A stretch of 64,000 nt of DNA from Agrococcus pavilionensis RW1 (GCF_000400485.1 NZ_ASHR01000021.1:62001-126000), one strand, 5' to 3'; shown: positions 16,719-27,395, numbered from the stretch's first letter. Numbers and translations: made by a program. The notes: generated by a model not told the origin, from the sequence alone.

Positions 16719-17675
16719 GTGACCGCCATCGCAGCAGCGCCCGCGCCGGCCCCCGCCGCCGCCGCGCCGCAGCGCCGCCGGCGCACGGCGAGCGCGACCT
16801 CGCTCGTCGCCGCGTTGATGGTGATGGCGGGCATCGCGATCCTGCTCTACCCGACGATCGCGAGTTGGTTCTCGCAGCTCGAGCAGTCCCAGCGCGTGAG
16901 CGCCTACGCCGAGGTCATGGACCAGCTCGGCCCCGAGGGCCGCGAGCAGGAGCTCGCCGCCGCTCGCGCCTACAACCAGACCCTCACGGGCGGCGCGCTC
17001 ATCGACCCCTACGGCCGCACGCCGCTCAGCGATCAGCGGGCGATCGTCGCGGCCTACGAGGAGCAGCTCGACCTCGGCCCCGCCGAGGTGATGGCACGCA
17101 TCCGCATCCCCTCCATCGACGTCGACCTGCCGATCTACCACGGCACCGACGAGGAGACCCTGCGGAAGGGCGTCGGCCACCTGCTCGGCTCGGCGCTGCC
17201 CGTCGGCGGCCCCGGCACCCACAGCGTGCTCACCGGCCACCGCGGCCTGCCCGAGTCGGTGCTCTTCAGCGACCTCGACCGGGTCGCGGTCGGCGAGACG
17301 TTCGAGCTCGACGTCTACGGCGAGGTGCTGACCTACGAGGTGCGTGACGTGCAGGTCGTCGAGCCCGGCGACACCGAGCTGCTGCTGCCCGAGTCGGGCC
17401 GCGACCTCGTGAGCCTCGTCACCTGCACGCCGCTCGGCATCAACAGCCACCGCATCGTCGTCGTGGGCGAGCGCATCCCCACGCCCGAGGTCGCGGCGGA
17501 GGCAGCCGCCTCGCCCGAGATCCCCGGCCCGCCGTGGTGGGCGGTCGCGCTCTCGTGCGGCTGGGCGGTCGCGGTCGGAGGGCGCAGCCTCAGCGCGAAG
17601 CCGGGCTCGCCCCGGCGACCGCGAGCGGCGCGGCGCGAGGCGGCGCCCGTGACGGGTCCGTTCCTCATCCTCTGA
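16719..17675 (+). CDS. Class C sortase (pilin polymerase)
   Basis: A 318-residue membrane transpeptidase that links pilin subunits through the pilin-motif lysine. It has an N-terminal helix at about residues 28-48 and the lid-like segment IDPYGRTPLS near 93-102. The catalytic His174 is in LTGHRG, Cys236 in VTCTPLG and Arg245 in NSHR. A C-terminal membrane helix lies at about 270-288, a class C hallmark. The GTG start follows GAGGAG (16709-16714). It sits directly after the pilin frame and the intervening hairpin and presumably acts on both LPXTG proteins. No second, cell-wall anchoring sortase is seen nearby. Confidence 0.92.
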   Translation: MTAIAAAPAPAPAAAAPQRRRRTASATSLVAALMVMAGIAILLYPTIASWFSQLEQSQRVSAYAEVMDQLGPEGREQELAAARAYNQTLTGGALIDPYGRTPLSDQRAIVAAYEEQLDLGPAEVMARIRIPSIDVDLPIYHGTDEETLRKGVGHLLGSALPVGGPGTHSVLTGHRGLPESVLFSDLDRVAVGETFELDVYGEVLTYEVRDVQVVEPGDTELLLPESGRDLVSLVTCTPLGINSHRIVVVGERIPTPEVAAEAAASPEIPGPPWWAVALSCGWAVAVGGRSLSAKPGSPRRPRAARREAAPVTGPFLIL

Positions 17676-17692
17676 ACGCCTAGCCTGGGTCG

Positions 17693-18337
17693 GTGCAGCC
17701 CGCCGACGAACCCCAGCTCGAGGTCGGCGTCGGACCGTGGGTGGGCGAGTGGCCCGACGACGAGCGCCTTGACCCCGAGCTGCTCGAGCACGGCGACCGC
17801 CGCAACGTCGTCGACCGCTACCGCTACTGGCGGCTCGAAGCGATCGTCGCCGACCTCGACACTCGCCGCCACGGCTTCCACGTCGCGATCGAGAACTGGC
17901 AGCACGACCTCAACATCGGCTCGATCGTGCGCACCGCCAACGCCCTCACCGCATCCGCCGTGCACATCATCGGCAAGCGCCGATGGAACCGCCGCGGCGC
18001 GATGGTGACCGACCGCTATCAGCGCATCGAGCACCACGAGACGACGGATGCGTTCTCGGCGTGGGCGAGGCGCGCGGGCCTCACGATCGTGGCCGTCGAC
18101 AACACCGCGGGGTCAGTGCCGGTCGACGCGGCGCCGCTGCCGGAGCGCTGCGTGCTGCTGTTCGGGCAGGAGGGGCCGGGGCTCACCGACGCGGCGATGG
18201 CGGTCGCGGATGCGCACGTGCAGATCCGCCAGTTCGGGTCGACGCGGTCGATCAACGCGGCTGCCGCGGCCGCGATCGTGATGCACGAGTGGGTGCGGGT
18301 GCACGCGGCCACGCCCGATCACGCCGAACTTCCCTGA
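17693..18337 (+). CDS. TrmH/SpoU-family RNA methyltransferase
   Basis: A 214-residue SAM-dependent 2'-O-methyltransferase of the SPOUT class. Landmarks are the motif 1 region NIGSIVRTANAL (Asn and Arg of the catalytic set), VLLFGQEGPGL (motif 2) and RQFGSTRSINAAAAAAIVMHEW (motif 3; forms the SAM-binding knot). The target, tRNA or rRNA, is not shown. The GTG at 17693 is six bases after TAGCCT (17681-17686), so it is leaderless and separate from the sortase. The last codons GAACTTCCC TGA lie inside the terminator shared with the convergent nei gene. Confidence 0.9.
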   Translation: MQPADEPQLEVGVGPWVGEWPDDERLDPELLEHGDRRNVVDRYRYWRLEAIVADLDTRRHGFHVAIENWQHDLNIGSIVRTANALTASAVHIIGKRRWNRRGAMVTDRYQRIEHHETTDAFSAWARRAGLTIVAVDNTAGSVPVDAAPLPERCVLLFGQEGPGLTDAAMAVADAHVQIRQFGSTRSINAAAAAAIVMHEWVRVHAATPDHAELP

Positions 18338-18381
18338 ACTGCGGGATTCGAGCGGCGGAACCCCGAGTTCAGGGAAGTTCG
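18325..18381. terminator. Bidirectional terminator made from both gene ends
   Basis: CGAACTTCCCTGAACT (18325-18340) and AGTTCAGGGAAGTTCG (18366-18381) form a perfect 16-bp stem, which a further CGGG/CCCG pairing extends inward. The left arm holds the last codons and TGA of the methylase. The right arm holds the last codons and TGA of the minus-strand nei gene. Both proteins therefore end Glu-Leu-Pro. Confidence 0.8.
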
Positions 18382-19178
18382 ACGCGGTCGGGGGGCGCGG
18401 GCTGGCAGCGGGGGCACCACTGCACCTGGCGCAGCATGCCGTCCTCCATGCCGAGCATCGCGTCCCGGATGCGCGTGCCGCAGCGCAGGCACGGCTGCCC
18501 GCCGCGGCCGTAGACCCAGGTGCGGCGCCCGCGCCGGGAGTCGCCCGTGAAGGTGCGCTCCGTGCGGTCGCGGTTCGCGATCATCAGCCGCCGCGCGAGC
18601 GCGACGATCGGCTCGACGTCGACCTCGCCGACCGGCGTCGCGGGGTGCACGCCGCGCAGGAAGCACAGCTCGCCGCGGAAGACGTTGCCGAGCCCCGCGA
18701 CCGCCGTCTGGTCGAGCAGCGCGACGCCCACCGGCACCCCGGTCGCGCGCAGCCGCCTGGCCGCCTCGGCCGCATCCGCCTCGCCCCACTCGGGCGAGAG
18801 CAGGTCGGGGCCGAGGTGCGCGACGGCGTCCCAGTCGCGCTCCCTGGGCAGCAGCTCGAGCAACGGCAGCGCCGAGCCGACGATGTCGTGCTCGGCGGTG
18901 GCGAGCACGACCCGGATGGTGTGGGCCGCCACGGGCGCGCGGCGACCGGGCTCGAGCACGTGCCACAGGCCATCCATGCCGGCGTGCGAGTGGATCGTGT
19001 GCCGCTCGCCGCGCATGAGCAGGTGCTTGCCGACCGAGCGCACCTCCTCGATGCGCTCACCCGCGATGTCGGCGGTCGCGAGCCGCGGCACGCGGAAGTC
19101 GCTGCGCGTCAGCACCCGGCCGGCCATCGCCTGGCCGAGTCGCACCGCGGCCCGGTAGATGGTGTCGCCCTCGGGCAT
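18369..19178 (-). CDS. nei: Endonuclease VIII/Fpg-type DNA glycosylase
   Basis: A 269-residue base-excision DNA glycosylase with AP lyase activity. After Met removal the N-terminus is PEGDTIYRAA, with the catalytic Pro and Glu of the Nei group. The helix-two-turn-helix region LLDQTAVAGLGNVFRGELCF and the C-terminal zinc finger (CLRCG...CPRCQ) are complete. The start at 19178 overlaps the lhr stop by one base (TGATG), so the two are co-translated. An lhr-nei pair is common in actinobacteria and suggests a joint role in repair. Confidence 0.93.
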   Translation of the reverse strand: MPEGDTIYRAAVRLGQAMAGRVLTRSDFRVPRLATADIAGERIEEVRSVGKHLLMRGERHTIHSHAGMDGLWHVLEPGRRAPVAAHTIRVVLATAEHDIVGSALPLLELLPRERDWDAVAHLGPDLLSPEWGEADAAEAARRLRATGVPVGVALLDQTAVAGLGNVFRGELCFLRGVHPATPVGEVDVEPIVALARRLMIANRDRTERTFTGDSRRGRRTWVYGRGGQPCLRCGTRIRDAMLGMEDGMLRQVQWCPRCQPAPPDRVELP

Positions 19179-22100
19179 CAGTGCCCGATCCGGAAGCCGC
19201 GCGGCGTGCGGCGCAGGCCCGCGCGATCGAGCAGCGGCGCGATCTCGGGCTCGAGCGACGAGCGGCCGTCGACCGTCTCGACGACGCGCCGCCGACCGCC
19301 GAGCCGGATGACCGCATCCGCCATGCTCGCGAGCGCCCTCTCGAGCACCTCCTCGTCGTCGGTGAAGGTCAGCAGCGAGCGGCCGCCGCGCTCGAGGTGC
19401 AGCACGCAGCGGCCCGACGCGATCGTCGTGAGCGCGCCGACGCGGCGCGTCGGCCGGTGATCGCCGCGCGCCTCGGGCCACGGCAGCGCCGCCCCGAAGG
19501 GGTTCGCCGGGTCGACCGCGGGCACCGTCGCGACCGCCTCGCTCACGCCGCCAGACTGCCGCGCCCGCAGCGCGTCGACGACCGGCCCGTCGGCGAACTG
19601 CGCCGCGCCGAGCCCGTCGACGAAGTAGCCGCGGCGGGTGTGCCCGGCCTCCTCGAAGGCCTTCAGCACCTGGTAGACGCCGTGGAAGCCGCCCGGCACG
19701 TCCTCGGCGACGACGCTGCCGCGCGTGACGACGCCGTAGCGCGCGAGCAGCGCATCCGCCACCTGTGCGGCGCGCTCGGTCGCCGAGCCGGCCGGCTTCG
19801 ACGCGAGCAGCCAGCGGCCCGCGAGCGTCGGCAGCGCCTCCGACCGGATCGGCCGCGCCGTCGCGAGCCGCCGCCGGCTCACGGGCGCCGCCCGGCGGCT
19901 CGGCGCCGGGGGCGTGCGCGCGCGGGCGCCGAGCAGGTGGGCGCGCAGCGGCGCGATCGTGTCGTTCGTGACGCGCCCGGCCCACACGAGCGGCCACAGC
20001 ACCTCCCCGAGCCGCACGAGGTCGAGCGCCGTGATCTCGCTCAGCTGCCGCGCGAAGAGCGCGCCACCGCCGCCGAGCGCCTCGAGCACCGCGGCGGCGT
20101 CGGGATCGTCGTGCTCCGTGTCGCGGCGCTGCTCGACCGTGTCGGCCGCGCGCAGCACGATGCGCCCGTCGCGCGCGCTGAGCTCGCCCGCGCCGACCCA
20201 CGTGACGAGCCCGGCGGCGGTCACCTCGTCGAGCATCGACGGCCGGTAGTCCTTCACGCGCGAGGGCAGGATGAGCGTCTCGAGCGCGCTGAGCGGCAGC
20301 GGCATGCCGTCGAGCCGGTCGATCGCCTCGAGCAGCCCGTCGACGCCCGAGAGCGGCCGCGTCACCCGCTGGTGCGCGAGCAGGTGGTCGGCGAAGACGG
20401 CGTGGTCGACGGGCTCGACGTCGCTGCGGAGCGCCTGCAGGCTGCGGCGCTTGAGGCGCGAGAGCACTTGCGCGTCGATCCACTCCTCGCCGGTGCCGCG
20501 CGCGCGGTAGGCGCCCGGCACGACGCGCCCCTGCCGCTCGAGCGCGCGGAGCGCCGAGCGCACGACCGCGGGCGCGAGCGTGAGGCGAGCGGATGCCTCC
20601 TCCACCGTGAACGGGCCGTGCGTGCGCGCGTGCCGGGCGACGACGTCGCCGATCGGGTCGGCGACCGCCTCGAGCAGCGCCGAGGGCACCCCCGGCGGGG
20701 GCGGCACGCCGAGCGCGTCGCGCAGCCGCGCGACGTCCTCGATCGCGGCGAGCCGCTCGTCCGCGCCGATCCGCACCCGCACGACGCGCCGAGCGGCGAC
20801 GAGCTCGTCGGCGATCGCGGCCGCGGCGGCGATCGTGAGGTGCCCCGGGGCCGCGCCGACCGCATCCGGTGCCGACGCATCCGGTGCCGCTTCGACCGCC
20901 TCGACGGTCGCGCCCGGCGCGCCCTCGAGCCGGACGGCGAGCTCCTCGACCGAGAGCGGGCCGAGCAGCCGCAGCAGGTCGGCGGCGCCCTCGACGCCGC
21001 GCGCGCGGCGGTGGGGCGCGAGCCGCTGCAGCTCGAGCTCGGTGCGAGCGACGATCTCCTCGTCGAGCAGCTCGCGGAGCGCCGACTGGCCGAGCACCTC
21101 GGCGAGCAGCGCCGGGTCGAGCGTGAGCGCGGCCGCGCGGCGCTCGGCGAGCGGCGCATCGCCCTCGTAGAGGAAGGCGCCGACGTAGCCGAACAGCAGG
21201 TGGTGGGCGAAGGGCGAGGGGCTCGGCGTCTCGACCTCGACGACCCGGATGTCGCCGTGCTGCAGCCGCTCGGCGATCGATCGCAGCGCCGGCAGGTCGT
21301 AGGCGTCCTGCAGCACCTCGCGGAGCGCCTCGAGCACGATGGGGAAGTCGGGGTAGCGCTTGGCGACGTCGAGCAGCTGCGCCGCCCGCTGCCGCTGCTG
21401 CCACAGCGGCGCGCGACGGGAGGGGTCGCGCTTGGGCAGCAGCAGCGCGCGCGACGCGCACTCGCGGAAGCGGCTCGCGAACAGCGCCGTGCCGCCCGCC
21501 TCGGTCTCGACGATGCGCTCGAGCTCGTCGGGCTCGAAGCGGATGAGCTCGGCGCCGGGCGGCTCGGCGTCGGAGTCGGGGATGCGGATGACGATGCCGT
21601 CGTCGGACGCCATCGCCGCCGCGCCCAGGTCGCGGTCCTCGCGCAGCCGCCGGTCGATCGCGAGCGCCCACGGCGCGTGCACGCGCCGGCCCCACGGCGA
21701 GTGGACGATGAGCCGCCAGTCGCCGAGCTCGTCGCGCGATCGCTCGACGACGAGCTGCGCGTCGGTCGGCACCGCGCCGGTCGCGGCGAGCTGGTCGCGC
21801 ACGTAGGCGTCGAGGTTGCGGATCGCGCGCTCGTCGGAGTGCGGCAGGTCGATGCCGGTGCCGGCGGCCAGACGGTCGGCCAGCGCGGCGGTCGCGCGGC
21901 CGATCGAGCGGCCGAGGTCGGCGGGCCGGCCCTCGGCGTCGCCGTGCCAGAACGGCAGCTTGCCGACCTCGCCGAACGCGGGCACGACCAGCACCCGGTC
22001 GTGGGTGATGTCGACGACGCGCCAGCTCGTCGCGCCGAGCGCGAAGACGTCGCCCGCGCGCGACTCGTAGACCATCTCCTCGTCGAGCTCGCCGACGCGC

Positions 22101-23884
22101 GCGCCCGGCCGCCCCTCGTGCCCGGCGAGGAAGACGCCGAAGAGGCCGCGGTCGGGGATCGTGCCGCCGCTCGACACGGCGATGCGTTGCGCGCTCGGTC
22201 GGCCGATGATCGTGCCGGCGTCGCGATCCCACACGACGCGCGGCCGCAGCTCGGCGAACTCGTCGCTCGGGTAGACGCCCGAGACGAGGTCGAGCGTCGC
22301 GTCGAAGGCGCTCCGCGGCAGCTGGGCGAAGGGCGCCGAGCGGCGCACGGTCTGGAACCACTCGTCGACGTCGAGCTCGTCCATCGCGGCGGCCGCGACC
22401 GTCTGCTGCGCGAGCACGTCGAGCGGGTGCCGCGGCATGCGGATGGGCTCGAGCTCGCCGCGCGCCATCCGGTCGGCGACGACCGTCGCGTGCAGCAGGT
22501 CGGCGCGGTGCTTCGGGATCAGCACGCCGCGCGAGGCGTCGCCGACCGAGTGGCCGGCGCGGCCGACGCGCTGCAGGCCGCTCGCGGTCGACGGCGGCGA
22601 CTCGACCTGCACGACGAGGTCGACCTCGCCCATGTCGATGCCGAGCTCGAGGCTCGAGGTCGCGACGACGCAGCGCAGCCGGCCCGACTTCAGCTGGTCC
22701 TCGATCTCGGCGCGCTGCTCCTTGGAGACCGAGCCGTGGTGGGCGCGCGCGAGCGGCGGCGCGTCGGCGTCGTCGCCGCCGGCCTCGCGCGCGGCGGCGC
22801 GCTCGGCGAGTCGCAGGCGGATGTGCTCGCGCACGTCGCGCAGGACGACGCCGTCCCGCGCGCCCGTCGACGCATCCGCTGCCGAGCCTTCGCCGAGGCC
22901 CTCCGCCTCCGCCGCGTCGAGCCGCTCGGCGTCGAGCTCGTTGAGCCTGGCGGTGAGCCGCTCGGCCGCGCGCCGCGCGTTGACGAACACGATCGTCGAG
23001 CGGTGCCGGTCGACGAGCTCGAGCACCTCGCGCTCGATGTGCGGCCAGATCGACGCCTGCTCGGGCTGCTCCTCGATCGAGCCGAACGCGCTGCCCGTCG
23101 GCGCCGACCCCGGCTGATCGCGCCGCTGCGGCGCCCGCAGGTCGGTCATGTCGTCGACGGGCACGGTGATCGTGAGCTCGATCGTCTTCTCGCTCGGCGG
23201 CGCGACGATCGTCACGGGCGCGGGCCCGCCGAGGAACGCGGCGACCTCCTCGACGGGGCTCACGGTCGCCGAGAGCCCGATGCGCTGCGCCGGCTTCGCG
23301 AGCTGCGCGTCGAGCCGCTCGAGGCTCAGCGCGAGGTGCGAGCCGCGCTTCGTCGGCACCACGGCGTGCACCTCGTCGACGATCACCGTCTCGACGGTGC
23401 GGAGCGTCTCGCGCGCGCGGCTCGTGAGCAGCAGGAAGAGCGACTCGGGCGTCGTGATGAGGATGTCGGGCGGGTGCTTCGCCTGCGCGCGGCGCTCCTC
23501 CTGCGGGGTGTCGCCCGTGCGGAGGCCGATGCGGATGGGCGGCGGCTCGATCCCGTCGTTCCTGCCCTGCGCGGCGATGCCGGCGAGCGGCGCGCGCAGG
23601 TTGCGGTCGACGTCGACGGCGAGCGCCTTGAGCGGCGAGACGTAGAGCACGCGCACGCCGGGTTCGCGCTCGGCGTGCGGCTCGGCGTCCTCGCGGTGCA
23701 GGCGATCGATCGACCACAGGAAGGCCGCGAGCGTCTTGCCGGAGCCAGTCGGGGCGACGACGAGCGAGTGCTCGCCGCGCGCGATCGCGGTCCAGGCCTC
23801 CTCCTGCACCGGCGTGGGCTCGGCGAATGCCCCCGTGAACCACGCCCGGGTCGCGGGGGAGAAGAGCTCGAGGGCGCCGCCCAT
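19178..23884 (-). CDS. lhr: Lhr-like ATP-dependent DNA/RNA helicase
   Basis: A 1568-residue superfamily 2 helicase of the Lhr type, near the usual length of the long mycobacterial enzyme. Walker A APTGSGKT is at 44-51 and the DEVH box at 170-173. Motif VI-like residues lie in QRVGRAGHSVGDASRG. A winged-helix region and the long C-terminal Lhr domain follow. Known Lhr enzymes move 3'-5' on single-stranded DNA and unwind RNA:DNA hybrids. The ATG at 23884 is six bases after TGTACT (23896-23891 on the minus strand), so the mRNA is probably leaderless. Nei is translated directly after it. Confidence 0.93.
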   Translation of the reverse strand: MGGALELFSPATRAWFTGAFAEPTPVQEEAWTAIARGEHSLVVAPTGSGKTLAAFLWSIDRLHREDAEPHAEREPGVRVLYVSPLKALAVDVDRNLRAPLAGIAAQGRNDGIEPPPIRIGLRTGDTPQEERRAQAKHPPDILITTPESLFLLLTSRARETLRTVETVIVDEVHAVVPTKRGSHLALSLERLDAQLAKPAQRIGLSATVSPVEEVAAFLGGPAPVTIVAPPSEKTIELTITVPVDDMTDLRAPQRRDQPGSAPTGSAFGSIEEQPEQASIWPHIEREVLELVDRHRSTIVFVNARRAAERLTARLNELDAERLDAAEAEGLGEGSAADASTGARDGVVLRDVREHIRLRLAERAAAREAGGDDADAPPLARAHHGSVSKEQRAEIEDQLKSGRLRCVVATSSLELGIDMGEVDLVVQVESPPSTASGLQRVGRAGHSVGDASRGVLIPKHRADLLHATVVADRMARGELEPIRMPRHPLDVLAQQTVAAAAMDELDVDEWFQTVRRSAPFAQLPRSAFDATLDLVSGVYPSDEFAELRPRVVWDRDAGTIIGRPSAQRIAVSSGGTIPDRGLFGVFLAGHEGRPGARVGELDEEMVYESRAGDVFALGATSWRVVDITHDRVLVVPAFGEVGKLPFWHGDAEGRPADLGRSIGRATAALADRLAAGTGIDLPHSDERAIRNLDAYVRDQLAATGAVPTDAQLVVERSRDELGDWRLIVHSPWGRRVHAPWALAIDRRLREDRDLGAAAMASDDGIVIRIPDSDAEPPGAELIRFEPDELERIVETEAGGTALFASRFRECASRALLLPKRDPSRRAPLWQQRQRAAQLLDVAKRYPDFPIVLEALREVLQDAYDLPALRSIAERLQHGDIRVVEVETPSPSPFAHHLLFGYVGAFLYEGDAPLAERRAAALTLDPALLAEVLGQSALRELLDEEIVARTELELQRLAPHRRARGVEGAADLLRLLGPLSVEELAVRLEGAPGATVEAVEAAPDASAPDAVGAAPGHLTIAAAAAIADELVAARRVVRVRIGADERLAAIEDVARLRDALGVPPPPGVPSALLEAVADPIGDVVARHARTHGPFTVEEASARLTLAPAVVRSALRALERQGRVVPGAYRARGTGEEWIDAQVLSRLKRRSLQALRSDVEPVDHAVFADHLLAHQRVTRPLSGVDGLLEAIDRLDGMPLPLSALETLILPSRVKDYRPSMLDEVTAAGLVTWVGAGELSARDGRIVLRAADTVEQRRDTEHDDPDAAAVLEALGGGGALFARQLSEITALDLVRLGEVLWPLVWAGRVTNDTIAPLRAHLLGARARTPPAPSRRAAPVSRRRLATARPIRSEALPTLAGRWLLASKPAGSATERAAQVADALLARYGVVTRGSVVAEDVPGGFHGVYQVLKAFEEAGHTRRGYFVDGLGAAQFADGPVVDALRARQSGGVSEAVATVPAVDPANPFGAALPWPEARGDHRPTRRVGALTTIASGRCVLHLERGGRSLLTFTDDEEVLERALASMADAVIRLGGRRRVVETVDGRSSLEPEIAPLLDRAGLRRTPRGFRIGH

Positions 23885-24016
23885 CCGGTCAGTACAGCAC
23901 AGCGGTGCTCAGCGTCCGCTCGGCCGGCGCTCGGGGAGCCCTCGACGCTCTCGGGCGACACGGCTACTGTGATCCGACCCGACGCGGCGAGGGCCGCGAC
24001 CGAGCGAGGAGGAACC

Positions 24017-24529
24017 GTGCCGGACCAGCTCGACTTCGACCGCGGCAAGCGCCCGCGCACCGTGCTCCAGGGGTGGTACGGGCACCCGTTCCACCCCGTG
24101 CTCATCACCGTGCCGATCGGCGCGTGGGTGGCGAGCCTCGTCTTCGACGTGCTCGCGATCTTCGCGGAGGACCCGTCGGGCTTCCTGCTCGGCGCGCAGG
24201 TGCTCATCGCGATCGGCATCGTCGGCGCGGTGCTCGCGGCGGTCGTCGGAGTGCTCGACTACTCGGTGATCCCTGCGCGCTCGAAGGCGAAGCGGATGGG
24301 TCTCCTCCACGGGGTGCTCAACAGCGTCGCGCTCGTGGTCTTCGCGATCGGCTGGTTCGTCCGCTCGAACGCGGGGCACGACGAGGTGAGCGTCGCCGCG
24401 GTGGTGATCAGCCTCGTCGGCATCGCGCTCGTCGGCGTCTCGGGCTTCCTCGGCGGGGAGCTCGCCTACCACTTCGGCATTCGCGTCGCCGCCGAGAAGG
24501 ATCAGGCGGAGGGGGTCGCGCAGAGGTGA
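24017..24529 (+). CDS. DUF2231 family membrane protein
   Basis: A 170-residue protein with four hydrophobic helices (about 30-51, 61-83, 96-115 and 125-147). It carries the GHPFHPVLITVPIGAW motif near residues 22-37, typical of the DUF2231 group of heme- or redox-associated membrane proteins. Function is not established. The GTG start follows GAGGAGG (24005-24011) by five to six bases. It is divergent from lhr. Confidence 0.75.
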   Translation: MPDQLDFDRGKRPRTVLQGWYGHPFHPVLITVPIGAWVASLVFDVLAIFAEDPSGFLLGAQVLIAIGIVGAVLAAVVGVLDYSVIPARSKAKRMGLLHGVLNSVALVVFAIGWFVRSNAGHDEVSVAAVVISLVGIALVGVSGFLGGELAYHFGIRVAAEKDQAEGVAQR

Positions 24530-24589
24530 CGCCTGCAGCCGAGCAGCTGATGCGTTGATCGTCCCTGTATCGACGCGTATCATGCCGCC

Positions 24590-25225
24590 ATGACGAGCGA
24601 GACGATCCCGGCGGCGCCGGCACTCGGGCTGACGCCGAGCGCGGTCTCCGAGGGCTTCCGCGAGCGGCTGGGCGCAGTGCTGCAGCGGCGAGACGTGGCG
24701 CTCGATCCGAGGGAGTTCGTCGACATCCTCCTGGAGGCCAGCGCGGACCCCGAGCCGCTGACCGCTGGAGAGCGCTCCTTCCTGATGCAGCATGCGGGCG
24801 TCGAGGAGGCGAAGCTCTCCGACCGATCCTTGCGGCGTGCCGCGGCGGTCGTGGGAGTCAGCACGAGCATGGCGCAGGCCCGAGCTGGTGATGCTGCGAT
24901 CACGACGGCGGAAGCCGCGGCACTCACCGGCATCGCTCCTTCCAACATCCGCCGCCTCATCGCCGGCGGACGGCTCCTCACCTTCGGGCTCTCGAAGTCA
25001 GGTTCGCACCTCTTGCCCCGATGGCAGTTCACCGAGGGCGGTGTCGTGCCGGGCATCCGCGAGGTCGTGCGGGCGTTGCCTGTCGACTACCACCCGCTCG
25101 ACATCGCGACATTCATGCAGGCTCCGGTTGTCGAGCTAGGCGGTCGCGCCCCGGCGGAGTGGCTCAGTGGCGGAGGCTCGGTCGATCGAGTCGTCGAGCT
25201 CGCGGCCGAACGCGCGTGGGAGTGA
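24590..25225 (+). CDS. DUF2384 (MbcA/ParS/Xre-type) antitoxin
   Basis: A 211-residue partner of the RES protein that follows. A helix-turn-helix lies at about residues 101-130 (ITTAEAAALTGIAPSNIRRLIAGG). The C-terminal FMQAPVVELGGRAPAEWL segment then GGSVDRVVELAAE (about 173-207) match the toxin-binding DUF2384 domain. It should block the toxin and repress its own promoter. TATCAT (24578-24583) lies six bases before the ATG, so the mRNA is leaderless. It overlaps the toxin GTG by four bases (GTGA), so the two are made together. It is longer than the usual 120-150 residues owing to the N-terminal 90 residues. Confidence 0.8.
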   Translation: MTSETIPAAPALGLTPSAVSEGFRERLGAVLQRRDVALDPREFVDILLEASADPEPLTAGERSFLMQHAGVEEAKLSDRSLRRAAAVVGVSTSMAQARAGDAAITTAEAAALTGIAPSNIRRLIAGGRLLTFGLSKSGSHLLPRWQFTEGGVVPGIREVVRALPVDYHPLDIATFMQAPVVELGGRAPAEWLSGGGSVDRVVELAAERAWE

Positions 25226-25842
25226 GCGCGAAGAACCCGACGCGCCCGCCTGGGCCGCTGGCGCTCGCGCCGGGAGACGTGCGGCGATACCGGGATGCGC
25301 TCTTCCGCATCCATGCGACCGCCGGGGCGCACCCCTCGCGCTGGGATGAGCTGCGAGAGTTCGGTCCTCTCTCGGTCATGCGATGGGACCCGCAGCCGCT
25401 GCCGCAGGGAATGCACGCGGGTCGAGGCGTCGCCTACACCGGAACGGACGTGACGACTGCGTTCGCGGAGGTGTTCCAGTCGCGAAGAGCCATCCGCCTG
25501 ACCGCGGGACGCACGCTCAGCGGCTGGCTGCCATCGAGAGAGCTGGAGCTCCTCGACCTGACCGGTCTCTGGCCGGTCAGGCAAGGCGCCTCTGGCTCGT
25601 TGCACGCTGCAGCGAAGAGCACGTGCCGCACGTGGGCGGCGGCCATCCACGACCAGCTCGGCGAGCGCATCGATGGACTCCAGGTGCTCTCGACCATGAC
25701 CTCGCGGCCGATGGTCGTGCTCTTCGGCAGAGCAGCAGACGCGTTCCCCGCGGCGCCCGAGTTCTCCCGGCCGCTCGCGCACGCCGCGGTGCAGATGCTC
25801 GCTGTGGACGCGGCCGATTCGCTCGGCTGGCCGGTGGTCTGA
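25222..25842 (+). CDS. RES-domain toxin (NAD+-consuming)
   Basis: A 206-residue RES-domain protein. RES toxins such as MbcT, ParT and Res break down NAD+. Candidate family residues are Arg29 (LFRIH), Arg54 (VMRWDP), Tyr72 (GVAYTG), Glu83 (FAEVF) and a Ser in SGSLHAAAKS. The order Arg, Tyr, Glu, Ser matches the family. The GTG start overlaps the antitoxin stop. Its TGA ends three bases before the stop of convergent argG. Whether it poisons NAD+ or ADP-ribosylates a target cannot be told from sequence. Confidence 0.82.
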   Translation: MSAKNPTRPPGPLALAPGDVRRYRDALFRIHATAGAHPSRWDELREFGPLSVMRWDPQPLPQGMHAGRGVAYTGTDVTTAFAEVFQSRRAIRLTAGRTLSGWLPSRELELLDLTGLWPVRQGASGSLHAAAKSTCRTWAAAIHDQLGERIDGLQVLSTMTSRPMVVLFGRAADAFPAAPEFSRPLAHAAVQMLAVDAADSLGWPVV

Positions 25843-25845
25843 GCG

Positions 25846-27270
<1,425 letters not shown>

Positions 27271-27324
27271 TCAATCCTACGTTCGGGTGGGATGCGTCCC
27301 GTCCGCCGGTCGTACGGGTGCAAC

Positions 27325-27395
27325 CTGGGAGCGCGCCCATTGCCGCTCCCAGCGGGGCGTGCGACGCTTCGTGTGGGGGACACGACCTGTCCCCC
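27325..27395. promoter_or_regulatory. Two inverted repeats in the argG/SRPBCC divergent region
   Basis: CTGGGAGCG-N10-CGCTCCCAG (27325-27333/27344-27352) and GGGGGACA-CGACC-TGTCCCCC (27375-27382/27388-27395) are both perfect. They lie between argG (start 27267) and the SRPBCC gene (start 27445). They could be operators or leader hairpins; no regulator can be assigned. Confidence 0.45.

Noticed and set aside
19181-24016. Open frame of over 1500 codons on the plus strand opposite lhr
   Set aside because: Antisense shadow. The translation is Arg/Glu/Ala repeats without domains, while lhr has all helicase motifs. In 72% GC DNA the frame opposite a real gene often stays open.
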